Source: Loripinus fragilis (taxonomy: Eukaryota > Mollusca > Bivalvia > Lucinida > Lucinidae). From it: a stretch of 64,000 bases of DNA. Under the pieces are notes generated by a model. It saw only the letters and a list, made by a program, of their open reading frames with translations, did no database searches and was not told the DNA's origin. Location of the stretch: positions 82,827,950 to 82,891,949 of the forward strand of contig OZ026518.1 of NCBI GenBank assembly GCA_964019695.1, written 5' to 3'. Shown here in pieces: positions 28,501 to 41,000 of this stretch (position 1 is the first letter of the stretch; the number at the start of each line of letters is the position of its first letter). The translations under genes and the position numbers were made by a program.

Positions 28501-31500
28501 GTATGGGACCGGGCCGGGATAGAACTCGCGACCCCTGGATCTACAGTCAGATGAGCCTCTGTAGCCAGACACCTTACCGACTGCGCTACGCAGCCCGGTC
28601 TATAGTAGGCAGTCAGATAGAAGATAACTGTATTCAATTATTCATTTGGGGAAATATGTCATCGGTTCATGGTCACAAATTCATTCTTACTGCGACATGT
28701 CAGTAATGTTATATGCTATAGTTAAACCGACAATATACAAACTGAAATGAATATTTTGAAAATAATTGTCCTTATTCTTATGCACTTCCTTGCTTGTTTT
28801 CCATAAAATTATTGGTTATGTATCAAATCTGAGTGTTGTACACTGCACAAAATCACACGCCAGCCAATAAAATGGATGAAACTAATAATGTCACATTTCC
28901 AACAGTATATTGCAGGATTCACTTTGAAATTCGCATTTTATTAAGTGTATCCAATCAGACAAATTATTACTCTTATTGCTCAACCAAATCATATGTAGTG
29001 GGTACTCAAAAGTACCGTCGCATTGGGCACCCAAAACATCTGTTTAAACTATTAGGTAAGAAAATAATTACAATTTTACACTCAAACATTTTGCTTACCT
29101 GGACCTATCAGATTTAGGTATATAAAGGCCTAGTTAAGCAAAGTTTTAAGCAAAAAAACGTTATCATTTTCTTACCTTTCAGTTTAAAAATACATTTTGG
29201 ATGCACAAAAGAATCGTCTCATTGAAAGGGTTCTTTTGAGCACCCACAACTTATGTTTTGGGTGAGACTTAAAAAAAACAACAATTGCACACTCTTATCT
29301 AGAGTCCTAGGTATACGTACAGGGATAGAGATTCTTGTATCTACATTTTCCTCTGTTGGCTGGGCTCACAGCGACCATACAGTTCTTCAACAAACCTCGT
29401 GGTAGTTTCTGAAATTTGAAATATAGTAAAACCTGTCTTAAGCAGCCACTTTAAAAAAGGCAAAACATAGGTCTTAAAGACAAATGGCAGCTTAATGAAG
29501 GTCGAAAGTATTGCAGAATGCTCTCTTGGAGCATTCTGTAATACTTTTGACCTGCATTAAGCGATAAACGATCTTGAAAACCAATTTTTGGTCTTTTTGA
29601 GAGTGGCTGTTTTAGACAGGTTTTACTGTATAGGTAAGGAAATAAACACAATGTACTGGTAATATTAAAATTTCAACTCTATGCCTGCTAGTGGAGACTT
29701 TTGTCATCTCCTAAAATTTTTGCAAACAGTTGGACCCAGATCAGGCCCTACAAAATTTTACCGCTGTTTGCTAGCACATAATCAATCTTCCGGGAAAGAA
29801 ATACAATATTATAGCTCTGTGACCCCTCAGTATCACACCCAATATGCGGCCATCGAAAACATTAATACTGTTGACGACATAGATCAAAATTAGTTAGATA
29901 CAGAGTTTTTTTATTGCCATTTGTCGCCAGACTGGCGACAAATGGCAATCAAAAACACTGTTTCTAGTGATTTTTGATCCGTGTTTGTCGATTGTTAAGA
30001 GTGTTTCTATTGCCCCTATCCGGTTTGAATATATAAAATGGATCATCTGCACTTTATTGCATGAATTTATGGAAAATTTCTGGCTCCAGCAGCATCAATA
30101 GCACCAATAAATTGAAAATGTTTAGGGGGAATACTGCTCTCAGCTTGTCTGTACATCTTTCAGTTGATCTGTCACATACATTTTAAACGAATCTTTAGAT
30201 TTTTGCAACCATAAAACATAAATTTGATTGACAGCTGCCAAGTTCACTTGCCCGTGCAGTATGCCTCGAACATTGAATTCATGTGTCAGAAGTGACACTG
30301 GTGTTATGATTAACAGTGAGTCCCACATGCAAAACAAGCCTCTCGTTTGCTCCATTTTCTGTTCATTATCTCACTGGCTGTTCTGCTTTTCCTTTTAACA
30401 CTCCAACAAAACCCTTAATACTATTACATATCAAATACAAAACTATTTAGTTTCCTAAATTATAAATAATTTCTACATATTAGATATGTATAATAAAATG
30501 TAAATATAAGCAATAAGTTCAATTTCTGGTCTGTTCATGGAATCATGAATATTTTGGGTCTCTTGCAAAGTTAACATGAAGCTCGTGAAGCCCTTTGGGC
30601 TTCACTTACTTTGAAAGAGACCCAAGGTATTCATGATTCATTATTTGAGCCGCGACATGAGATTTCCAACAATATGGTATGTGCGACCAGCAAAGGCTCA
30701 GACCAGTCTGCCCATACTTGCAGTCTGATCAGAACCTTTGCTAGTCGCTTGAATATTCTATGAGTGTTGAGCTACTGACTGAACATCATTTGGAGTTTCT
30801 TAGCTTAAAGGGAGGCTGCACAAGTTCGTCTGAGTCTACACTTGTCAAAATGCAACATTGTTGGAAATCACATGTTGTGGCTCATTTCTTAAATAAACTA
30901 TGTCAGCTATATCCATGAAACTAAGTACTGTTAAACACTTATATAATGGCGGGTACTTTTATTTGGCGGTATTGGAGGTATAAACAAAAATCGTCAAATT
31001 ATGAGACCACGAAATACAGCTTCAAATTCAACTACACAATAAGCAACAAATCGACACACATCCTTAGTTTGTTGGTATCTGTACCAATAAACCAACTTTT
31101 GAACAGTAGAATATGTTTGAACATCGAGAAAACAACTCCTCCCTTAGGCTTCATATTCTTTCCTTTAGGAGCAGCCCCTACGAGGATAGAAAATAATTTT
31201 GAAAGGCATTAAATTGAGAAACCACTAAAATTAAACTACATCATCATGTCCATCTTTTAAAATCGCCAAATTTTCATCCCTCAAATATTAAGTGTTTTAC
31301 AGTTTTGTTTGATTTGATTCTTCATGTCCCATCAACAATCTTTCAGTTTTATAGGGACGGGTCTTCCTGGGTTTAACCAGTACTCAGTTAGGATTAATGT
31401 TCTTGCTCAAGGACACAACACAGTGACGCTGGTGAGGCTCGAACCAGCGGCCCTTCGGTCTCTAGTCAAGCACTCTACCACTGAGCCACTGTTTTACAGT

Positions 31501-34500
31501 AACCTTATTAGATGTTATGGGTGTATTACCTGATTAACTTTTGAGGAATTCCCCATCTTACTGGAGTTATGGCCCCTGTTTGAGAGCAGCTCCCTTAATC
31601 ATGCACAAGCTTATTGTTGGGGGGGGGGGGGGGGGGCACAGTGTTGCACAAACACAATTTCTTGTTTACATTACAGTGAAACCTGTGTAAAGCGGCCCCT
31701 CAAAAATAGACAAATCAAACATCTTGATGACAACTGGCAGCTTAATGAAGGTCAAACGTATTACAGAATGCTCCCCTTGGAGTATTCTGCAATACAGACA
31801 AACCTGTCTCAAGCGGCCACTCAAAAAAGACCAAAACAATAGGTTTTCAAGACCAATAATTGCCGAATGCAGGTCAAAAGTATTGCAGAATGATTCTGCA
31901 GTACTTTTGACCTGCATTAAGCTACCACATGGCTAAAGGAAATTTGTTTTATCTATTTTTATGTGGCCGCTTAAGACAGGTTTCACTGTACTTTTGACCT
32001 GCATTAAGCAATAATTGGTCTTGAAAAACAATTTTCGGTCTTTTTGAGAGTGCTAGTTTTACACAGATTTTACTGTATCTTGAAACTTTGTGTGACAGTA
32101 CAACTCACAGCCATTTATCCTAGCTTAGTACTGGTTCAACCCAGGAACACCCGTCCCTGTTTAACTGAAAGATTGTTGATGGGATGTAAAGAATCAAATT
32201 AAACAAACAAAAAAACAAACAAAACAACTCACAGCAAACTCATCTTTATACCAGTCTGCATTAACAGCTTGCCTTCCATGCACATAATCAGCAAATCCAG
32301 CGACAGGAATCAGTGAGCTCAGGTTATAGTAGTCGGACGCCTTCAGGGTACTCCCCATCAGGGGTGTTGTATCATCCTCATCCCCGAGAACCTCTTCTTC
32401 GCCACCGGCTCGCAGACTAGTGCCGCGGGCAGGTAGCGGCAGACTATTAGCACCTGAGAAATAGTTCCAGAATTTAAAGATACATGTATACAGCTGCTAT
32501 AAATGAACTAAAAATGAAACCTGTGCACTATTACACAGGTTTCATACTGTAGATTCGGAAATTTTCGCGAGGGTTTTATTTTCGCGAAACTTCGCAGTTT
32601 CGTGAAAATGAAATCCTCGCACAATCGCGAAAACATTCTGTTGTTTACTGATAAAGGTAAATCATGCCATAGTCGCAATATTTTACGTCCCAAATCTGTC
32701 TTTTAACGCTATTTGCAAAAATAAAGTTCTCACAAAATTTTTCAAATTTACAGTATTTTTTTACATTTTCTGTGACTATAAGTTCTGTAAAAGCAAAAAA
32801 AAAAACAACAACAATTTTAGTCATGCTGAATATTTCAATGTACTACACTCCTCAATTTTCATCCTGCTAACATGTAGCTTCCAGTTATAAGCATGTATTT
32901 AAGAAATAATTTTTGATTTTTGAAATGTTCATGGAATCATGAATACTTCGGGTCTCTTGCTAAGTAAGACCCGAAGTATTCATGATTCCATGAACAGACC
33001 AAACATTGAACTTATTGCTAATATACTGAGAGGAACTAGAAATTTGATTTTTTTCTAACATGTCTGGATGAAAAATAGTAATTCAAATTCATTACTTTTT
33101 TATATAATATGATATCCTCAACATTCATTTAACAAATTTAATTCACAGAATTGATGATAGCATCAATTGCCTGAACATGCATCTTAAATTGCAAAAATTA
33201 AAACATTAAATGTTTAAAATGCAAAAATATCTTTGGAAGATTTCCATGTAAAAAAACTCAAGTTTCTAGTTCCTCTCAGTATATTTACATTTTATTATAA
33301 ATATCTAAAATATACAAAGCATTTATAATTTAGGAAAAAAAAACAGTTTTGTATTTAATATGTAATCATATTAATGGTTTTGTTGGAGTGAAAAACAGAA
33401 AAGCAGAACAGCAAGTGTGAACACAGACAGCCAATGGAGCAAACAAAAGGCTTGTTTTGCATGTTAGACTCAGGTGTGGCTCGCTGTCAATCACAATGCC
33501 AGTGTCACTTCTGGCGAATTAATTCGATGTTCAAAGTGTATTGCATGGGCAAGAGAGCTTATCATATTTATGTCTTTCATGAAGCTATAAACGGTTGCAA
33601 AAATCTCAAGATTCATTAAAGGCTTGCTTTGAAAATGTAAATATTCTTGCATAGCATTTGTTACGCAAAGCTGTTTGAAGCCATTGTCAAATGAACAAAA
33701 ATCCATGTTCAAATCATGAGATTTACGTGCTGTTTGAACATGGGTTATACTTTGACAGTAAGACTGTTCTTGGCAGGTCTCTAGTGAACCTTTGTATTGG
33801 TTCCTTGTCTTCTCCTTACCAGTTCCATTAGCATACAAGGGAATAATCTCATCAGCATTAAGACCATTCTTGGCAGTTCTCTAGTGAACCTTTGTATTGG
33901 TTCCTTGTCTTCTCCTTACCAGTTCCATTAGCATACAAGGGAATAATCTCATCAGCATTAAGACCATTCTTGGCAGTTCTCTAGTGAACCTTTGTATTGG
34001 TTCCCTGTTACTCTATTTACCATTTCCATTACTATACATGGGGTTAATCTCATCAGCAGTAAGACAACTCTTGGCAGTTCTCTAGCGAACCTTTCTATTG
34101 GTTCCCTGTTACTCTATTTACCATTATCATTACTATACAAGGGTATAATCTCATCAGCAGTAAGATCATTCTTGACAGTTCTCTAGTGAACCTTTGAAGT
34201 GGTTCCCAGCTACTATACCTACCATTTACATTGGCATACAAGGGTATAATCTCATCAGCAGTAAGACCATTCTTGACAGTTCTCTAGTGAACCTTTGTAT
34301 TGGTTCCCTGTTACTATACCTACCATTTACATTGGCATACAAGGGTATAATCTCATCAGCAGTAAGGCCATTCTTGGCAGTTCTCTTGTGTACCTTCGTA
34401 TTGGTTCCCTTTCTCACCGGCCTCCCAAAATATTTACGTCTAAACAAAAGAAAAAGAATACATTTCAATTCAAGATGCAGTACTTAGAAGTGACTAGCAG

Positions 34501-37500
34501 AACGCAGCTAATGGAAATTGATTTGTTTAAATTTTTATATATATATTTCTTGGTAGTTCTCTCGTGATCCTTCATATTGGGTCCCTTCTTCACTGGCCTC
34601 CCAAAATATTTACGCCTAAACAAAAGAAAGGTACCTTTCAATTCAAAATCCTGGATAAGATATACGACACAGAAGAACTGCAACTAATGGGAAGTGACAT
34701 TTGAGCCGTGACATGTGATTTCCAACAATGTGGTATTTGACAAGTGTAGACTCAGACCAGCCTGTGCAGCCTCCTTTTAAGCTTATAAACTCCAGATGAT
34801 GTTCAGTCAGAAGCTTAACACTCAGAATATTCAAGCGACTAGCAAAGGCTCTGATCAGATTGCGCATATGTGCAGGCTGATCTGAGGCTTTGCTGGTTGC
34901 ACATAACACATTGTTGGAAATCTCATGTTGAGGCTCATTTATCTATTTATATTTACATTCTCAGTGTAGTTTACTTAGATGAAACCAACATTTCTGGCTG
35001 CTTGCCTGCTTGCATTTCTCAATGCAAAACATTGAAATGTCATGTGATCTAGACATGCTCTAGGTGGAGCAATTTCAACGTCAGCCAATAATGTTTTTTG
35101 CTTATCGACATTTACGTGACATCATTCACATATCGCCACAACGAGTTTTGCTCCCTGGCTGTTCCAACACCTCCGTTACAAGTGAAACATTTCATTTTAT
35201 AAGGATACCTGATGGCATTGGGTGGAAGATAATTAAGTTAATTTGATTGATAATATTGAATAAATATAAGGATTGAAATTCATATTTTAAGCTTGCACTG
35301 GATGATGTAAAACATTAGCTATTTAATGTCTTTTAAGCCTGAAGGGTCTTAAAATAGCTCATGTTTTTCATCATCCAGTGCCAGCTTAAAATATGAATTT
35401 CAATCCGTAAATACATTTTTTAAAATATAATATACAGTTTCTTGCAAAATTCAGAGCAGCTGCTCCATGATTGTGCAAACTTAATAGCAAAATCTCTACT
35501 GTAAAAAAGAAGAAACATTGTCAGTTGTAACTAGTTGCAAACTAGTTTTTTCGAACAGTCCGTGTTCAAAATGATTGGTTGTTAGCTAGTTTCTTGGAAT
35601 ATTGTCTGGCAGAAGGAAATGGTTGCAAGCTAGTTTCTTGGAACAGTCAGACCAAAGGAACTGGTTGCGAGCTAGTTTCTTGGAACATTCTGTCAGAAGA
35701 GGCTGGTTGCTAGCTAGTTTCTTGGAACATTCTGTCAGAAGGGGCTGGTTGCGAGCTACTTTCTTGGAACATTCTGTCAGAAGGGACTGGTTGTGAGCTA
35801 GTTTCTTGGAACAGTCCGACCAAAGGAACTGGTTGCAAGCTAGTTTCTTGGAACAGTCGGACCAAAGGGACTGGTTGTGAGCTAGTTTCTTGGAACATTC
35901 CCTGTCAGAAGGGACTGGTTGCAAGCTAGTTTCTTGGAACAGTCTCTGTTCAAAGGGACTGGTTGTGAGCTAGTTTCTTGGAACATTCTGTCAGAAGGGG
36001 CAGATTGTGAGCTAATTTATTTGGAACATTCTGTGAGAAGGGGCAGATTGGGAGCTAGTTTCTTGGAACATTCTGTCAGAAGGGGCAGATTGTGAGCTAG
36101 TTTCTTGGAACATTCACTCTCAGAAGGTACTGAGTGTGAGCTAGTTTATTGGAACATTTTCTATCAGAAAGGACTAGTTGCAAACAAGTATTTTGGGAGT
36201 CTTTGTCCAAAGGGACTGATTGTGAGCTAGACTCTTTAAATGTTCTATGTCAGCTTCTAATATGAGTAGGGTAGATTACAGCTGCTTGTTGAAGCATTTA
36301 CACTAAATATTAGTTAAAGGCTAAGGAGGATTTCAGCCATTCAAACAATAGTGTTTAAACCTTGCCCAGCTGAAAGATATTATATCCTTTTTCGAAAACC
36401 GTGCAGATCCACTTTGTTTTTGTTCTACCCAGGCCCCCAGATAAGAGTGTGTAACAGTAAATTATTTTTCTTATTTGTCAATCAAAACATATGCTGTGGG
36501 TACTCAAAAGAACCGCCTCAATGAGAGGGTTCTTTTGAGCACCCAAAACATATGTTACAATTGATGAGTAAGAAAATAATTACAAATTTACGCTGAAATT
36601 TTTTGCTTCACTAGACCTATGTATACTTATATAGTGCAGTAGTAGATTGTCACCACAGCTTGCGTTTGTGTGAGACAGAATGAAAATGAGTCTCCCTAAA
36701 AACATTTTTTTTTAGGGAGACTCCCACTTCTCCCTGGGTCCCGTTTAGGGCAAAATTTCAGCCCCTAGGGCGACTATTTCACCCAAGTCGCCCCCTAGCT
36801 TATTCTCTGTAGAATTTCATGGCAAAAAATTTGGAGCTACAAAATGACTGTATTAAATCGAAATCAGTGTTATTATACAATTGATGCATTCTTTTGAGGT
36901 TAACATCAGGTTTTGTCAACCTGAGAACATCACTTTCGAGGGTTGACTAATCCTGATGTTAACCAAAAAAAGAATGCATCAATTGTTTTGTTATATGACA
37001 CTGTCTGTCTTTTCCTAGTTTATTTAAAATATTTTCATATCTATAAATTTACTCAAGTCAGATGTTCCTAGTGCACTTTCACTTAGGAAGATTATTTCAA
37101 CAATCTACTTCCCAAATTTCTGGAACTCTTATGAGATAGCAAAATAATTGTATTTTTAACCCATATAAAGACTAGCATCCTTTTTGTAGGACATAGGCAA
37201 ACAGTGCAGACCCAGATCAGATGCCACAGAATGCGGCGTCTGATCAGGGTCTCCAATGTTTGCTTGCATAATTTTCTATTCAAACTTGAATAAAAATGAA
37301 AAATACCACCTAACATCCCTTAAAACAGAAATGGACTGTTCCAATTGATAACTGTGGAAAATTCCAGTTAAATGCTGTTCTCATAAAATGAACAAATTCT
37401 GCATTCAACACGTTTTACCTGTGAAATATACATAAGAAATCAGTCAGTGTTGCAATATCTATTTTTAGCTCTCAATCAACAGTGACAAAAGTAATGTTAC

Positions 37501-38016
37501 ATGGGCTAGATTAAGTTCAATCTATTTTTAGCTCTCTGTCAGCACTGACATTAACAATGTTACCTGTCCTGAGCTCATCACTGTTTGACATCAAGATCTG
37601 TCACAACCAGTGCAAGCTAGTTTCAGCCAATCAGAAGAGGTCTTTTATATGAGTCATATAACAAAAACAGTTGTGTTAAAAAGGGACAGTACAGTAGATG
37701 GTAACAATAGGAAAACTTCAAATAGGTGTACTTACTTAGCAGGCCTCCAGTTAAATGAGCGTAACTGAATACTATTTTTCTTATTTCTCAACCAAAACAT
37801 ACATTGTGGGTACTCAAAAGAACCATCTCAATGAGATGGTTCTTTTGAGCACCCAAAACATATGTTTAGATTGCTGGGTAAGAAAAAAATTGCATTTTTA
37901 CGCTCAAAAATTTTGATTAACTGGACCTATTTACTAAGTATATTTAGTAGGACATGGGTTGAATGAATACTTCAAAATTAACCTTAAAAGTGTTGACTAA
38001 ATTGTTAAGTAATGTG

Positions 38017-38049
<33 letters not shown>

Positions 38050-41000
38050 TAGTAAGAATCTCACCTGACTATGATGACAGCTATTACAACAACCACAAGG
38101 ACAACTATGGCTACAATCACTCCCACAATGACTCCCGCACTAGAAGCCTCTTCCTCAACTGTAAAAATAGAATCTTGTGAAATTACTGTAAATTTGGACA
38201 TTTTTGGGAGGGTTTTATTTTCGCGAAACTTCACATATGCGAAGTTTCGTGAAAATAATACCCTCCCGAAATGGCGCAAACTCTTTGCCCTTTATTGATG
38301 TAGGCAAATCATGCCAAAGTTATGATTTTTAAATGTTGCAAATATGTCTTTTAACGCTATTCGCGAAAATAAAATTCTCGCGAAAATTTCCGAATTTACA
38401 GTACCATATTCATGCTAAGGCCAAATAAAAAAAGAAGTGTGTTTCAGGTAAAGGGTCTAAAAAATTTCGGGAGGGTAGACACTCATATTCTTTTTTTAAT
38501 TATTTTTTTTCTGGAAAAAAAAATATAATTTATGCATTTTGAAAGGCATTTCACCATTCAAAATGCATAAAATTATATTATTTCAGAAAACCTGAGAAAA
38601 TTCTAGGTTTCACCAGTAAATTAAGGTAGGGTTGGGTTACCATAAACACAGGTATTTTTTGATTTGGCCTAATAAGAAATACTCTTTAGGAATATAATAA
38701 TGTCATGTATTAAAAAAAAATAGTTTAACACCACTGTTATATCTATGTAATTTGATATCTTAAGATTTTTGCAACCATTCATAGACTCATGAATGTCATA
38801 AATTTGATTGACATCTGCCAAACTTACTGCGAACTACATTTGAGTTGCATATACAAAACAAGCTTCTTGTTTGCTCCATTGGCTGTCCGTGTTCACACTG
38901 GCTGTTCAGCTTTTCCCTTTTACACTCCAACAAAACCGTTAATACAATGTACAATTATATATTAAATACAAAACTGTTTTTTTCCCTAAATTATAAATAA
39001 TATCTTTATTTTAGATATTTATAATAAAATGCAAATAGAAGCAATAAATTCAATATTTGGAATGGTCATGGAATCATGAATACTTTGGGTCTCTTGCAAA
39101 GTTAACGTGACCCGAAGTATTCGTGATTCCATGAACATTCCAAAAATCAAATTCATTTCTTAAATATTATTGAAGTCATCTACCTCATCAGAAAAACAAA
39201 CTAGAATTGTTTTTTTCTACAAAAAGAGATGTTTCCCCCTCCTTTTGGTGTCAGAAAGATCCAAATTTCATTAAATGCAATTTCAAACTGAAATAATGGT
39301 GATTTTTTTTTAACAAACAATCATTTTCATATCCAGCAAAGATATCCTGCAAATGCAGTAAACTATTGCAAAATGATCATTTGGGAAGAAGTAAATGATC
39401 ATAGATTATTTCCATTAGTTTAATGGAAAATCCATGTTACATCCAAATCACATGCACATCTTCAGACCTTGACAAAAACAACTGAAAAGTTTCAAGAAGA
39501 TCTGGCTAAAATTGTAAGAGGAGTTGCGATCACAAGATACCCAGTGTCTATATGCTTTGGTAGAAGTTAAGCCAAGAAATGATTATGTTCAAACTGCGAA
39601 AAAAGTAACAAAAAATAATCTGAGGGTTACATCCAAATGTCATGCACATCTTCTGAGCTTGACAAAACCACCTGCAAAGTTTCAAAATGATGCGGCTAAA
39701 TTTGTAGGAGGAATTGAGTTCACAAGATACCCAGTGTCTATATGCTTTGGTAGAAGTCGAGCCAAAAAATGACTAAGTTCAAACTGCAAAAAAGTGATAA
39801 AAATAATCTGAGGATTACAGCCAAACATCATGCACATCTTCAGACTTGACAAAAACACCTGCAAAGTTTCAAAAAGATCCAGCTAAAATTGTAGGAGTTG
39901 CATAAAAAATGACCAAGTTCAAACTTCGAAAAAAGTGACAAAAATAATCTGAGGATTACAGCCAAACCTCATGCACATCTTCAGACTTGACAAAAACACC
40001 TGCAAAGTTTAAAAAAGATCCAGCTAAAATTGTAGGAGTTGCACAAAAAATGACTAAGTTCAAACTTCGAAAAAAAGTGACTAAAAATAATCTGAGGATT
40101 ACAGCCAAACCTCATCCCCATTTTCACCACCTGCAAAGTTTCAAAATGATCCGGCTAAAATAGTAGGAGGAATTGAGATAGACGGATGCACAGAGAAAAA
40201 CAATATGTCTCCCGACCCTGAAGGTGGAAGACATAATTACAAGATGTAAATGTAATAAGCAGAATATAATTTCTGGACAAAAATATTGGGAGGATAAAGG
40301 TCTTGCAATGAAAGTTTAAGTACAGTAAATATCAGTTATATGGACCACACAGAAAGAAAAATTTACTTTCTGGGAGTGATATAACACTATGCAATAAAAT
40401 CCATAAACCACTAGTGTATTTAGTAATGTTACATAAGGACATCCTTTATAATGTTACAAAAAGATGGCAAAATCTTAAGGTTTTGACACCAACAATGCAA
40501 TTTTGAGGTAATTTTAAAGTCCTGTGATATATAGAATCTAACTTTTGTGCTCCTGTATTATTGAATTTATTAAACTTGTTGCGCAAAAAAAGAGACAAAA
40601 TGCTCAGCAAACCTCACATTTTATCTCTTTTACTAGTCTCAACTCTTTTAATAAATTCAATAAAACATGAGGACTCATGTTAGTTTCTTTATTTAAAGAA
40701 TGACCTACAGTAAAACCTGTGTAAAAGGGCTACTCTCAAAAAAGACTAAAAATTGGGTGAGCATTCTGCAATACTTTTGGCCTTCATTAAGCTACCATTT
40801 GTCATTAAGATCTTTGTTTTGTCTATTTTTGAGTGGCCCTTTTACACAGGCTTAACTGTATTTTGGACAGAAAGTTCCAGACTCTCAGGCTAGGGCTTAC
40901 AACCAGGCAACCACCAAGTTAGCATTTCATTCCAATGAAACATCTAAAGATAAGCTGTCAATAATATCACACCGTACAACCGGCTGCTTAGATGACAGGT

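Noticed and set aside
34548..34615. Alternative juxtamembrane exon
   Set aside because: Good acceptor and frame, but no donor before an AT run and stops; treated as a partial duplicate.
37205..37255. Rho-independent terminator-like hairpins
   Set aside because: GC-rich stems followed by T runs are the centres of foldback elements in a eukaryotic intron, not terminators.
38061..38298. Continuous frame past the transmembrane exon as a secreted/membrane small protein
   Set aside because: The frame upstream of the acceptor is the foldback element at 38186-38401; phase and acceptor support the exon boundaries instead.
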